The translations under genes were made by a program, and so were the position numbers. This document shows positions 18,095 to 27,620 of a stretch of DNA of 54,813 nt, one piece after another; position 1 is the first letter of the stretch, and every line of letters starts with the position of its first letter. The stretch lies in NCBI GenBank assembly GCA_037623315.1, contig JBBJJH010000021.1, forward strand, positions 1 to 54,813, read 5' to 3'. The stretch comes from Halanaerobiaceae bacterium ANBcell28. GTDB taxonomy: Bacteria; Bacillota; Halanaerobiia; Halanaerobiales; DTU029. The notes under the pieces are model-generated. The model worked only from the letters and a program-made list of their open reading frames with translations. It did no database searches and was not told where the DNA came from.

Positions 18095-19510
18095 ATGAAA
18101 AAACAACAAGTAAATCCTTATCTTCCATCATGGGAATATATCCCTGATGCTGAACCTTATGTTTTTAACGATAGGGTGTATATTTATGGTTCTCATGATC
18201 GATTTAATGGCTATGTGTATTGTATGAATGATTATGTCTGTTGGTCAGCTCCTGTTGATGATCTGGCTGATTGGCGCTATGAAGGAGTAATTTACAAAAA
18301 AACTGATGATCCCCTCAATCCAGATGCTAGTATGTGTCTATATGCTCCTGATGTTACAGTTGGACCAGATGGCAGATATTATTTGTACTATGTTCTTGAT
18401 AAGATGCCAATAGTATCTGTGGCTGTTTGTGATACACCAGCTGGTAAGTATGAGTTCTATGGTTATGTTCATTATCAAGATGGAACAAGACTTGGTGAAA
18501 GAGAAGGTGATCAACCTCAATTTGATCCAGGATTATTGACTGAAGGAGATAAAACATATTTATACACAGGTTTTTGTGCTAAAGGCGATAAGTCAAGAAA
18601 AGGTGCAATGGCTACTGTTTTAGGTCCAGATATGCTGACAATTATTGAAGAACCAGTATTTATAGCTCCAAGTGAACCCTATAGTGAGGGTAGTGGTTTT
18701 GAAGGACATGAGTTTTTTGAGGCACCTTCTATGAGAAAGAGGGGAGATACTTATTACTTTATCTATTCTTCAATTGTTTTTCATGAATTGTGCTATGCTA
18801 CCAGTAAAGATCCTAGAAAGGGTTTTGAGTATCAGGGGGTAATTGTTAGTAATTCTGACCTTCATATTGATTCATATAAACCAGCAGAAAAGCCTATGTT
18901 TTATGGTGCTAATAATCATGGTAGTATAGTTGAAATAAATGATAACTGGTATATTTTTTACCATAGACATACAAATGGAACCAATTTTAGTAGACAGGCC
19001 TGTATGGAAAAAATTGAATTTACAGATAAAGGTAAAATAACTCAGGTAGAGATGACTTCCTGTGGTTCTAAAGAAAATCCACTTATTGGTGAAGGAGAAT
19101 ATCCAACCTATCTAGCCTGTAACTTGTATTGTAAAGAAGAATCTGTATATACAGATTGGACCTGTTCCTGGATGAATAATCAGTTCCCCAAGATAACCCA
19201 GGATGGAAAAGATGGGGATGAAGAAATCGGATATATAGCTAATATGAAAGAGTCTGCAACAGCTGGCTTTAAGTATTTTGATTGTAATGGTATTGAGAAA
19301 GTTAAAATAAAAGTTCGTGGATATTGTAAAGGTAAATTTCAAGTGAAAACATCCTGGGATGGTAAAGTCTTAGGTGAAATCCCAGTTGAATTCTCAAATA
19401 TATGGAAGGAATATTCTGCAGATATTGCAATCCCAGATGGAGTTCAGTCCCTGTACTTTACTTATAAAGGTGATGGAAGTGCTCATTTCGGATCATTTAC
19501 TCTGGAATAG
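18095..19510 (+). CDS. GH43 arabinofuranosidase-like enzyme with C-terminal CBM-like domain
   Basis: Cytoplasmic family 43 protein, 471 aa. Triad: Asp18 (YIPDAEPYVF), Asp144 (PQFDPGLLT) and Glu209 (EFFEAPSMRKRG). The propeller spans about 1-320. About 350-471 is a beta-sandwich resembling carbohydrate-binding domains (FKYFDCNGIEKVKIKVRG, DGVQSLYFTYKG). No signal peptide. The ATG follows ACGGAGGAATGAAAA. It precedes the GH51 arabinofuranosidase by 53 bases, so the pair is probably co-transcribed and aimed at arabinose side chains. Subfamily and exact specificity are not assignable by eye. Confidence 0.85.
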   Translation: MKKQQVNPYLPSWEYIPDAEPYVFNDRVYIYGSHDRFNGYVYCMNDYVCWSAPVDDLADWRYEGVIYKKTDDPLNPDASMCLYAPDVTVGPDGRYYLYYVLDKMPIVSVAVCDTPAGKYEFYGYVHYQDGTRLGEREGDQPQFDPGLLTEGDKTYLYTGFCAKGDKSRKGAMATVLGPDMLTIIEEPVFIAPSEPYSEGSGFEGHEFFEAPSMRKRGDTYYFIYSSIVFHELCYATSKDPRKGFEYQGVIVSNSDLHIDSYKPAEKPMFYGANNHGSIVEINDNWYIFYHRHTNGTNFSRQACMEKIEFTDKGKITQVEMTSCGSKENPLIGEGEYPTYLACNLYCKEESVYTDWTCSWMNNQFPKITQDGKDGDEEIGYIANMKESATAGFKYFDCNGIEKVKIKVRGYCKGKFQVKTSWDGKVLGEIPVEFSNIWKEYSADIAIPDGVQSLYFTYKGDGSAHFGSFTLE

Positions 19511-19563
19511 AACTTGCTAGAGATTTTGTATTTAAATAAAAAACTATAAAAAAGGGTGGTAAT

Positions 19564-21045
19564 ATGAATAAGTTAACTTTAAACACAGACATTAAAAAAG
19601 GTAAAATTAACAAAAATATTTATGGACATTTTGCTGAACATTTAGGAAGATGTATTTATGAAGGTTTTTGGGTTGGTGAAGATTCACCTATTCCTAATAC
19701 CAATGGAATTAGAAATGATGTAGTAGAGGCACTAAAAAAGATAGATATTCCTGTACTACGTTGGCCGGGTGGTTGTTTTGCTGATGAATATCACTGGAAA
19801 GATGGTGTTGGTCCAAAAGAAAATAGGGCGAAAATCTTGAACACTCACTGGGGTGGTGTAGTAGAAAACAATCATTTTGGAACTCATGAATTTTTTGAAC
19901 TATGTAAGCAGCTAGAAACAGAACCATATATCTGCGGAAATGTAGGTAGTGGTACAGTATATGAAATGCAACAATGGGTTGAATATATGACTTCTGATGG
20001 TGAATCTCCTATGGTTAACTGGAGGAAGGAGAATGGTCAAGACGAGCCCTGGGATTTGAAATATTTCGGTGTTGGTAATGAAAATTGGGGTTGTGGTGGA
20101 AACATGCGCCCTGAATATTATGCAGATTTGTATAGGAGATATCAAACCTATGTGAGAAATTATGGAGATAATAAAATATTTAAAATAGCCGGTGGTGCAA
20201 ATGTTGACGATTATCATTGGACTGAAGTATTAATGGAAAGAGCGGCTAAGTTTATGGATGGCTTAAGTCTTCATTATTATACAGTACCAAAGGTATGGGA
20301 AGATAAGGGCTCTGCTACTGACTTTGATAAAGATGAGTGGTTTGCTACAATGAAGAAAACATTATATATGGAGGAACTCATTCAAAAACACGGTACGATC
20401 ATGGACAAATATGATCCGGAAAAAAGAGTAGGATTGATAATTGATGAATGGGGTACCTGGTTTAATGTTGAAGAAGGAACAAACCCTGGATTCTTATATC
20501 AACAAAATTCATTGAGAGATGCTCTAGTTGCAGGTATCAATCTAAATATCTTTAATAATAACTGTGATCGTGTTCAGATGGCTAATATAGCTCAAACAAT
20601 TAATGTGCTTCAAGCTATGATTTTAACAAGAGGAGAAGAAATGTTACTTACTCCTAGTTATCATGTATTTGAAATGTACAAAGTACATCAAGATGCAGAT
20701 TTATTAGACTTTAATTTAGTTTGTGAAGATTATCAGGACGGAGATGAAAGTATTCCAGCAGTAAATGCTTCTGCTTCAATTAATGAAAATGGTGAAATAA
20801 ATATCACACTCTGTAATCTAAATCCTGATAAAGATATTAAAATCAATAGTATTTTAAATAGTCAAGAGTATAAAGTATCTGATTCCAGCGCCAGGGTTTT
20901 AACAGCTAATGAACTTAATGCACATAATACTTTTGAAAATAAAGATCTTGTTAAACCGGAAGAATTTAAAGATTATAGTTTAACTGATAATAATATTGAA
21001 ATAAATTTACCTTCCAGTTCAGTTGTTTTATTAACATTAAGCTAG
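19564..21045 (+). CDS. abfA: GH51 alpha-L-arabinofuranosidase
   Basis: Family 51 alpha-L-arabinofuranosidase, 493 aa, retaining, intracellular. Diagnostic motifs: [16 protein letters not shown] at the start of the barrel, [17 protein letters not shown], acid/base Glu173 in [11 protein letters not shown] and nucleophile Glu295 in [10 protein letters not shown]. These correspond to Glu175 and Glu294 of the Geobacillus enzyme. The C-terminal all-beta domain ends at about 490. Length is normal for bacterial AbfA. The ATG at 19564 follows AAAGGGTGGTAAT. It is followed after two bases by the upstream region of a small DUF6171 gene and then GH127, an arabinose-release block. It releases alpha-arabinofuranose from short arabinoxylan or arabinan oligosaccharides. 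Confidence 0.95.
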   Translation: MNKLTLNTDIKKGKINKNIYGHFAEHLGRCIYEGFWVGEDSPIPNTNGIRNDVVEALKKIDIPVLRWPGGCFADEYHWKDGVGPKENRAKILNTHWGGVVENNHFGTHEFFELCKQLETEPYICGNVGSGTVYEMQQWVEYMTSDGESPMVNWRKENGQDEPWDLKYFGVGNENWGCGGNMRPEYYADLYRRYQTYVRNYGDNKIFKIAGGANVDDYHWTEVLMERAAKFMDGLSLHYYTVPKVWEDKGSATDFDKDEWFATMKKTLYMEELIQKHGTIMDKYDPEKRVGLIIDEWGTWFNVEEGTNPGFLYQQNSLRDALVAGINLNIFNNNCDRVQMANIAQTINVLQAMILTRGEEMLLTPSYHVFEMYKVHQDADLLDFNLVCEDYQDGDESIPAVNASASINENGEINITLCNLNPDKDIKINSILNSQEYKVSDSSARVLTANELNAHNTFENKDLVKPEEFKDYSLTDNNIEINLPSSSVVLLTLS

Positions 21046-21067
21046 TTTGAAAAAGGTGATCTTGAAA

Positions 21068-21334
21068 ATGGCTTTAAAAAGAAATTGTAAAGGTTGTTCT
21101 TCTTCAGTTCGTTTAAAAGAGAAGGATATTTACGAGATACTTGAAAAAGTAAAGAGTAATAAAAAAGAAAAGGATATTGTAGATAGTAATCTATATACAG
21201 ATCGCTTAGCTATCTGTAAAAAATGTGATGATTTGTTATATGAGACTACCTGTAAATATGATGGTGTCCTTGTTTATGTAAAAGCTAAAGATATAGACTC
21301 TTTTTGCTCAAAGCCGGGAAATAGCAAATGGTGA
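21068..21334 (+). CDS. DUF6171 family small cysteine protein
   Basis: An 88-residue protein with the DUF6171 pattern of paired cysteines: CKGCSSSVR near the N-terminus, then CKKCDDLLYETTCKYDG and a final C..PGNSKW tail. The Cys spacing suggests a structural zinc or redox site; function is unknown for the family. ATG at 21068 is 9 bases from AAGGTG; in-frame TTG codons at 21047 and 21062 are possible longer starts. It begins immediately after the GH51 stop and ends 67 bases before GH127, so it is translated from the same message. Confidence 0.75.
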   Translation: MALKRNCKGCSSSVRLKEKDIYEILEKVKSNKKEKDIVDSNLYTDRLAICKKCDDLLYETTCKYDGVLVYVKAKDIDSFCSKPGNSKW

Positions 21335-21401
21335 AATGATATGAACTGTGTAGAATCTATATGATTTTAAACAATAGTGAATAAGTGAGAGGTGTCATAA
21401 T

Positions 21402-23708
21402 ATGAGTGCTAAATTTTCTGAACTTAACAATGTAAAACTTCTAGAAAGTGATTTTAAAGAAAGTCAAGAACTTGGGCTTGAGTATTTGCTATCTTTTGAT
21501 ATAGATAGATTTTTGGCCCCCTGTTTTGAGGTCCAGGGCCTTGAAGCACCAAATGGTGCAAAGCGTTATCAAGGTTGGGAGGCTAAGGCAGTTCATAATT
21601 GGGGCGATGAAAGATTTACACTGGCTGGACATTCATTAGGTCACTGGCTGAGTGCAGCTGCAATAACATACAAGGCTACAGCAAATAAGCTTCTTAAAGA
21701 AGGTCTTGATTATGCAGTTTCACAGCTGCATTTTTTACAGAAAGAGACAAGTAGTGGATATATTGGTGGTATTCAGATTGAAACCTTTGAAAAATTATTT
21801 GCGGGTGAAGTAGATAACTGGGCAGATGGTTATTGGGTGCCATGGTATGGTGTACACAAGATTTATCAAGGCTTAATTGATGCATATCTATATGGGGATA
21901 ATCAAGTTGCCCTGGAAGTTGTATCTAAGTTTGCAGACTGGGCCAGGGAAGGTACTGATAATCTCAGTGATGAAGAAATGCAAAAAATGCTTGATGTTGA
22001 GCATGGGGGCATGAATGATTCCTTCGCTCAGCTTTACGGTATTACAGGCAATGAAGACTATCTTAGATTAGCAAGAAGGTTTACTCATGACAAAGTTTTA
22101 TCACCATTGGAGAGAGAAGAAGACCAATTGACTGGACTTCATGCTAATACACAGGTTCCTAAAGCAGTTGGGGCTGCCGAGATATATGGACAGGATTCTA
22201 ATTATGGAAATTACAAAAAAGCAGCTAGATTTTTTTGGGAAACAGTTGTAAATAATCGTTCTTATGTAATTGGAGGCAACAGTATTTCAGAGCACTTCGA
22301 AGCATTAGGTGCTGAAACCCTGGGAGTTAAAAGCTGTGAATCCTGTAATACTCACAATATGTTAAAACTTAGTGAACATCTTTTTAGCTGGCAAAAGGAT
22401 TCTTTTTACATGGATTTTTATGAAAATGCACTGTATAATCATATTCTTGGCTCACAGGATCCAGAAACAGGCAACAAGATGTATTTTATTTCTACACTGC
22501 CAGGTCATTATCGCATATATGGTACAGCAGATGAGTCTTTCTGGTGTTGTACAGGTACCGGGATGGAAAATCCGGGAAGATATAGTAAATGCATTTATTA
22601 TGAAGATGATTCAAGCCTATTTATTAATCTATTTATTCCATCTGAGCTTAATTGGGAGGAACAGGGATTAAAGATTAAAATGGAGACAAAATATCCATAT
22701 CAAGATAAGGTTTTGATAAAAGTTATTGAAGGTAGCGGAGATGCTAAAATAAACTTACGTGTTCCTTCCTGGATCAATGGTGAAATGACTGCAGTAGTAA
22801 ATAATGAAACTACTTATTCTCAGGATCAAGCTTCTTATATGACAATCTCTAAAAATTGGAAGCAAGGTGACACTATAGAAGTGACTATTCCAATGGGTTT
22901 AGAAAAATATATTTCACGGGACAATCCCAATAAGGTGGCATTTAGATATGGTCCTCTTGTACTGGCAGCAGCTTTGGGTAGAGATGGTTACCCAGAAAGT
23001 GATACCTTTATAAGTGAAATAGGATTGGATATGACAACAACAAATGTCCCTCACTTATTTTATGAAGGGGATAATATTAATGAACTTCTTGAATTAGTCG
23101 ATGCTAATAGTCTGACATTTAAAATAAGTGGCAAATATACCTCTACAGGTGAGGATCTAACTTTAATGCCTTTTTATAAGATTCATCATCAGTTTTATAA
23201 TCTATACTGGTTTCTTAATGAAGAACAGGGTTCATATGAAAAGAAATTAAATGATATTACTATTGATAGTGTAGAGCCAGATGGTCAGCAAGATGAATTA
23301 GGGCATACCCTTAAATCAAAAAACAGTCATCATGGTAGTTTTGTAGAGAATGGGAAAATATATTATTGGCGTGATGCCTGGGGTAGTAATGATGCCTATT
23401 TTAGTTATAATATGAAGCTTGATGATGGTGATAACTATCTTTATGTTCAATATTGGGGAGATGATTCATCTTTTGAGATTGAAGGAGATACTTATAATAG
23501 AGAATTTGATATTTTAATAGATGGGATAAAAATTGCTGAAGAGGGTCTGGATAGAGAAAATCCCGGACAGTCTTATAGAAGATTTTATAAAATCCCAGAA
23601 AAGCTCATAGAAGATAAAGACTTAGTTACAGTAAAATTTGCGGTTAAAGATGATAGGACATGTGCTGGTGGGATAAATGATATTAGGATTACACAAGAGA
23701 AATTATAA
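21402..23708 (+). CDS. GH127 beta-L-arabinofuranosidase
   Basis: Family 127 enzyme (formerly DUF1680), 768 aa, expected to release beta-L-arabinofuranose from disaccharide-type side chains. The (alpha/alpha)6 barrel starts near residue 20 (SFDIDRFLAPC, WLSAAAITY). The zinc/catalytic set is intact: Glu313 and Cys315 (CESCNTHNML), and Cys382-Cys383 (SFWCCTGTGMEN). This matches Glu338, Cys340, Cys417 and Cys418 of bifidobacterial HypBA1, where the first Cys of the pair is the nucleophile. About 630-768 is an extra C-terminal domain (DNYLYVQYWGDD ... FDILIDGIKIAEEG) of the DUF6805 type. No signal peptide. It is last in the plus-strand enzyme run and followed by a strong terminator. Confidence 0.92.
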   Translation: MSAKFSELNNVKLLESDFKESQELGLEYLLSFDIDRFLAPCFEVQGLEAPNGAKRYQGWEAKAVHNWGDERFTLAGHSLGHWLSAAAITYKATANKLLKEGLDYAVSQLHFLQKETSSGYIGGIQIETFEKLFAGEVDNWADGYWVPWYGVHKIYQGLIDAYLYGDNQVALEVVSKFADWAREGTDNLSDEEMQKMLDVEHGGMNDSFAQLYGITGNEDYLRLARRFTHDKVLSPLEREEDQLTGLHANTQVPKAVGAAEIYGQDSNYGNYKKAARFFWETVVNNRSYVIGGNSISEHFEALGAETLGVKSCESCNTHNMLKLSEHLFSWQKDSFYMDFYENALYNHILGSQDPETGNKMYFISTLPGHYRIYGTADESFWCCTGTGMENPGRYSKCIYYEDDSSLFINLFIPSELNWEEQGLKIKMETKYPYQDKVLIKVIEGSGDAKINLRVPSWINGEMTAVVNNETTYSQDQASYMTISKNWKQGDTIEVTIPMGLEKYISRDNPNKVAFRYGPLVLAAALGRDGYPESDTFISEIGLDMTTTNVPHLFYEGDNINELLELVDANSLTFKISGKYTSTGEDLTLMPFYKIHHQFYNLYWFLNEEQGSYEKKLNDITIDSVEPDGQQDELGHTLKSKNSHHGSFVENGKIYYWRDAWGSNDAYFSYNMKLDDGDNYLYVQYWGDDSSFEIEGDTYNREFDILIDGIKIAEEGLDRENPGQSYRRFYKIPEKLIEDKDLVTVKFAVKDDRTCAGGINDIRITQEKL

Positions 23709-23729
23709 GTAAATAAACAGTTGTGTTAA

Positions 23730-23778
23730 AACCCTACAGTAGGACAGAAGAAGATTCTGCTATGTAGGGTTTTTTATT
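23730..23778 (+). terminator. strong rho-independent terminator after GH127
   Basis: AAACCCTACA pairs with TGTAGGGTTT, with an inner CAGAA/TTCTG extension, followed by a T-rich run. It closes the plus-strand xylan series just before the convergent GH27 gene. Confidence 0.85.
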
Positions 23779-23799
23779 AATTGATTCCTTTTCAAGCGT

Positions 23800-25104
23800 C
23801 TAAACGCTAGTGATTTTATAAAGAACTGCTCCGTGTGCTGGTATATTTGTTTCTATTACTTTGCTGACTTTACCTTGATCTTTATGCTCCCATAAATCAC
23901 TAATACTTACTTCTCTATTAATATTTAGATCTGCAAGTGATATAGAAAGAGTTTGATCTTCATCTGCTAAATTGAATAACGCCAGGTAAGAGCTATCGTC
24001 ATGATTATCTTTACTTAACCAGATAGCATGTTTATCATCTCGTTCTATTTGCTCTGCTCCATGAGTATCACTTAGTAAGTAGAGTACCTCGTCATTTGTA
24101 AGAAAACTAAGGGTTTCTTCATCAAGTTTTGTGAGTTCAGAACCGATCATTAGTGGTGAGCGGAAGATGGACCATAGTGTCATCATTGTTTTCTGCTCAT
24201 CAAAAGTAAAATTAGTATAACGCTCATCACCGAAACCTTTACCTATCCAGCCTATAGGAAGCATATCACAGTCTGGATAGCATCCTTCAGAGACATGTTT
24301 TTGCCATATTTCACAGCGTTCAAACATATTTTTAAGCAAACCCCAATCATCCCAGAAGTCATCTGTGATTCGCCACATATTAGCGTATTTTTCCATGTGC
24401 CATGCTTTTTCTATTACAGCCGGTCCAGGGGATAGACTAAGAACCATATCTCTTCCACAGTTAGCAATTGCTTTATGAATCATTTCAAGTTCTTTTTCAG
24501 CTGAGTAGGGGTTATTTGGATACATATTTGTATTACAAATATCATCTACTTTAACAAAATCCACACCCCAGCTTGCATATAATTCAAAAATTGAGTTATA
24601 GTATTCCTGAGCACCTGCTTTATTATAATCTACACCATACATATCTGGATTCCATTTGGAGATAGAATAGGGATTGGCTATTTTATCAGCAGTAATATTA
24701 GTACCTTTAATTTTCATATGTGTATGTGCTGCATATCTAGGAATTCCGCGCATAATATGTATGCCAAACTTTAAGCCTAAACTGTGTATATAATCGGCAA
24801 GAGGCTTAAATCCTGCACCATCTTTAGAAGACGGGAAACGGTTTTCAGCAGGTATCTGTCTTGAATATTCATCCATATTAAAATGGCTGAAGTTTATGTA
24901 CTGATATTGCTCCCTTTTTGTTCCGGCCTGTGGATCTGACCATTGTATATCAACAACTATATAATCATAGCCATGAGGTTTTAAATATTTAGCCATATGT
25001 TCCGCATTAGCTTTCACTTGAGCCTCATTTACTGTAGTATCATAATAATCATAACTGTTCCATCCCATTGGTGGTGTTTTGACAAATGAATTTTTAGAGA
25101 ACAT
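23800..25104 (-). CDS. GH27 alpha-galactosidase / beta-L-arabinopyranosidase family
   Basis: The only minus-strand enzyme of the locus, 434 aa. GH27 features: TPPMGWNSYDYYDTTVNE at the N-terminus, nucleophile Asp187 (DFVKVDDI), acid/base about Asp249 (WRITDDFWDDW), and C-terminal beta-sandwich (SYLALFNLADEDQTLSISL). No signal peptide, so it acts on imported oligosaccharides. Characterised GH27 members remove alpha-galactose, and some remove beta-L-arabinopyranose; both occur on complex xylan, so the context does not decide. The ATG (complement of 25102-25104) has GGAAGGATG upstream. It is convergent with GH127 and transcribed away from copy 2 of the structured element. Confidence 0.9.
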   Translation of the reverse strand: MFSKNSFVKTPPMGWNSYDYYDTTVNEAQVKANAEHMAKYLKPHGYDYIVVDIQWSDPQAGTKREQYQYINFSHFNMDEYSRQIPAENRFPSSKDGAGFKPLADYIHSLGLKFGIHIMRGIPRYAAHTHMKIKGTNITADKIANPYSISKWNPDMYGVDYNKAGAQEYYNSIFELYASWGVDFVKVDDICNTNMYPNNPYSAEKELEMIHKAIANCGRDMVLSLSPGPAVIEKAWHMEKYANMWRITDDFWDDWGLLKNMFERCEIWQKHVSEGCYPDCDMLPIGWIGKGFGDERYTNFTFDEQKTMMTLWSIFRSPLMIGSELTKLDEETLSFLTNDEVLYLLSDTHGAEQIERDDKHAIWLSKDNHDDSSYLALFNLADEDQTLSISLADLNINREVSISDLWEHKDQGKVSKVIETNIPAHGAVLYKITSV

Positions 25105-25153
25105 AAATAATCATCCTTCCAAGATTTAATTTTTAGCTATAGATATTTGTACT

Positions 25154-25403
25154 TTTATCCGAGAGCTAACTGCCACTAATCCCCCACTTCTTTAAGTGGG
25201 GGATCACTGCCCTCTTCTATACTAAACGCAATGTTGAGGCCAGTACTACCAAATCGACTTGGGTCGAAGTGGCACTAACCTCCTGGATTCGTTTTACTAA
25301 GTTTCAGCGGGAGACAACCTTAATGTTCTAGTAGGGTTTTATTTAAATTGGGAGTGCCCCGGGGTGTAAAAAACTCCCTCTGAAACTAAGAACTCACTTT
25401 ATT
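25154..25403. mobile_element. dispersed structured element, copy 2 (250 bp, non-coding)
   Basis: The same element as at 11713-11997, in the same orientation, sharing both ends (TTTATCCGAGAGCTAACTG and AACTCACTTTATT) and most of the interior, but lacking a 35-base segment. Its left hairpin is CCCCCACTT/AAGTGGGGG. That hairpin differs from copy 1 by paired, compensating changes. It lies in the divergent gap between GH27 and the GDSL esterase gene and so contributes to both 5' regions. No coding capacity. Confidence 0.75.
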
Positions 25404-25491
25404 GTTTTCTTTGAGATTTCTGCTATACTATATATTAAGTATATTATTTTTTTGAATTTTAAACAAGAGTATTTAAGGAGTTGTTTTGAGA

Positions 25492-27228
25492 ATGAAAAAA
25501 GAAAATGCTTCAAAAGCGAAAAATAAGATAGAAGGTCCTGCAGCACCAAAAGACCCGGTTGAAAAGAGAAGTGGTTTTTACATAATGCTAGATACAGTTA
25601 TTGAAGCAAGTAGTCGTAGTCAGGGGAAGCCTTCTCAGGAAATATACTTAGAAGGACGTTTAAAAAATAAAGCTAAACTTACAGGTGGAATTGAAGATGA
25701 GGAGATGCTGAAACTTCTTGAAAGTTGTCAGGGTTTCCGTAAATTAGTCCATAGTATTGGTGTATCTGTTGTAGCAGACGACGATTACAGTGGATCGATT
25801 AATTTCATAATGCAAAACTGGGGCAAAAAGGACAAATACGAAAGTGGTACTACTTTGAAAGCTTCATGTCCTGCTGATGGAAGTGAAACTGTTTTAAAAT
25901 TGGAAGACTATCAATGGTCCGAAGATGATGATGTCCCGGGAAAGTTTGCCTTTGAATTTGATAATCTAGGTGAGATTGCAAAAGCATCAATCAAGTTTTA
26001 TCTAAATGATGGCTTTGAAGCCCCAGAGATTACTATTGAAGAAGCTGTTGATTTTGATTCTAAAGACTATCAAACTATGATTGCTAAATCATTGTTAAGT
26101 ATGGGTAACAATAGAAGATTAAAGACTGTAATAGAAAAAGCTGAACGAGGAGAAGAAGTAACTATTGCCTATATAGGTGGCTCCATAACACAGGGTGCAG
26201 CAGCAAAGCCTATTAATACAAATTCTTATGCCTATAAATCTTATCAGAAGTTTAAAGAAATATTTGCAAAGAATAAAGACAATGTACACTTTGTTAAAGC
26301 TGGAGTTGGAGGAACTTCATCAGAATTGGGAATGATTCGTTATCAGCGAGATATTTTAAGAGATGGTACGGTAGAACCTGATATAGTAATAATAGAGTTT
26401 GCAGTAAATGATGAGGGAGATGAAACAAAAGGTGTCTGTTATGAGGGTTTGGTATTAAAGGCATTGTTTGCAGAAAACAAGCCAGCTGTTATACTTCTTT
26501 TCAGTGTATTTGAAAATGACTGGAACCTTCAGGACAGGCTATCTCCAGTTGGCTACCATTACAATTTGCCTATGGTGAGTGTAAAAGATGCAGTAGTTGA
26601 TCAATTTAAACAGAGCAAAGAAGAGGGAAATGTAATATCTAAAAGACAATATTTTTATGATATTTTTCATCCAACAAATGATGGACATACTGTAATGGCA
26701 GATTGTCTTGCTTATCTATTTTCTGAAAGTAAAAAAGCTGCAAAAGATGAAAAAGATATAATGATAGATAAAGAGCCAGTTATAGGAAATTATTTTAAAG
26801 ACGTTAGTTTACTTGATAGAAAAGATAATACTAATATAGCAAAAATTGAAGAAGGCGGATTTAATCAAGTAGATACTGAACTTCAGATGGTGGAGATGAA
26901 TAGAGATTCACATGGTACAGCTCAATTTCCACATAATTGGATGAAAACTGCTTCATCCGGTGATGATAGCTTTAAAATGACTATTAATAGTAAAGGTTTA
27001 GTCCTTGTGTTTAAAGATTCAGGAAGTAATGAATTTGCTAAAGCCGATGTATTTGTTGATGGTGAATATATCCTGACTGCTGATCCTCATATCAATAATT
27101 GGACACATTGTAATCCAGTAATATTGTATCAGGAAGAAGTTACTAAGGAGCATCTTGTGGAGATTAAGATGGCTGAAGGTGAAGAGGATAAGTCATTCAC
27201 TATTTTAGGATTTGGCTATGTAGAATAA
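25492..27228 (+). CDS. SGNH/GDSL-type carbohydrate esterase
   Basis: A 578-residue protein. The N-terminal ~200 residues hold a beta-rich domain with acidic patches. The SGNH hydrolase domain contains block I Ser231 (AYIGGSITQG), block II (KAGVGGTSSELG), block III (IIEFAVNDEG) and the DxxH dyad (YDIFHPTNDGH, about 390-393). The C-terminal ~130 residues form a further beta domain (LVLVFKDSGSNEFAKADVFV). This architecture matches acetyl-xylan-type esterases. No signal peptide; the charged N-terminus (KKENASKAKNK) argues for the cytoplasm. Start ambiguity: TTG 25486 has ideal spacing to AAGGAG, ATG 25492 is 11 bases away. It is the last gene of the xylan locus, with its own promoter region and a perfect terminator. 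Confidence 0.8.
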   Translation: MKKENASKAKNKIEGPAAPKDPVEKRSGFYIMLDTVIEASSRSQGKPSQEIYLEGRLKNKAKLTGGIEDEEMLKLLESCQGFRKLVHSIGVSVVADDDYSGSINFIMQNWGKKDKYESGTTLKASCPADGSETVLKLEDYQWSEDDDVPGKFAFEFDNLGEIAKASIKFYLNDGFEAPEITIEEAVDFDSKDYQTMIAKSLLSMGNNRRLKTVIEKAERGEEVTIAYIGGSITQGAAAKPINTNSYAYKSYQKFKEIFAKNKDNVHFVKAGVGGTSSELGMIRYQRDILRDGTVEPDIVIIEFAVNDEGDETKGVCYEGLVLKALFAENKPAVILLFSVFENDWNLQDRLSPVGYHYNLPMVSVKDAVVDQFKQSKEEGNVISKRQYFYDIFHPTNDGHTVMADCLAYLFSESKKAAKDEKDIMIDKEPVIGNYFKDVSLLDRKDNTNIAKIEEGGFNQVDTELQMVEMNRDSHGTAQFPHNWMKTASSGDDSFKMTINSKGLVLVFKDSGSNEFAKADVFVDGEYILTADPHINNWTHCNPVILYQEEVTKEHLVEIKMAEGEEDKSFTILGFGYVE

Positions 27229-27244
27229 AAATTACTATATGTAC

Positions 27245-27281
27245 AGAATAATTCTCTTAATTAAGAGAATTATTCTTTTTT
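27245..27281 (+). terminator. perfect 16-bp palindromic terminator
   Basis: AGAATAATTCTCTTAA (27245-27260) is directly abutted by its reverse complement (27261-27276), followed by a T-run. It marks the end of the xylan locus. Confidence 0.85.
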
Positions 27282-27316
27282 GCGGTAATTATTTATTGAA
27301 AAACAATAAAAACTTA

Positions 27317-27345
27317 TTGATTAACAAGAAAAATAATGTTATAAT
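27317..27345 (+). promoter_or_regulatory. promoter of the HTH/DUF2975 pair
   Basis: TTGATT (27317-27322) and a consensus TATAAT (27340-27345) have a 17-base spacer, 45 bases before the ATG at 27390. Confidence 0.75.
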
Positions 27346-27389
27346 TATTTTGAACAGAAAGATACTTCCAGAAAAAAGGGGGGGATAAT

Positions 27390-27605
27390 ATGTCCATAAA
27401 AGTAAATTTAGATTTAATGCTTGTTAAAAAAAATATGTCCTTAACTGAACTATCGGAAAAAGTAGGAATTACCATATCTAATCTTTCTGTTCTTAAAACT
27501 AACAAAGCAAGAGCAATAAGATTTGATACTTTAAATGCTATTTGTCGGGAATTAGAATGTCAACCTGGAGATATTCTTGAATATCTCTCTGATGAGTTAA
27601 AATAA
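27390..27605 (+). CDS. small XRE/Cro-type HTH regulator (YozG-like)
   Basis: A 71-residue single-domain helix-turn-helix protein: LDLMLVKKNMSLTELSEKVG, then ITISNLSVLKTNKARAIRFD (recognition helix) and LNAICRELECQPGDILEYL. This is the compact regulator commonly paired with DUF2975 membrane proteins. ATG 27390 follows a GGGGGG run. The downstream membrane gene starts 15 bases after its stop, so they form a two-gene unit. DNA target unknown; autoregulation is plausible. Confidence 0.85.
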   Translation: MSIKVNLDLMLVKKNMSLTELSEKVGITISNLSVLKTNKARAIRFDTLNAICRELECQPGDILEYLSDELK

Positions 27606-27620
27606 ATTTAGGAGGAAAAA

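Noticed and set aside
23786-23802. Third LacI operator at the GH27 3' end
   Set aside because: Only TCTAAACG matches, it overlaps the stop codon of a minus-strand gene, and it is not near a promoter.
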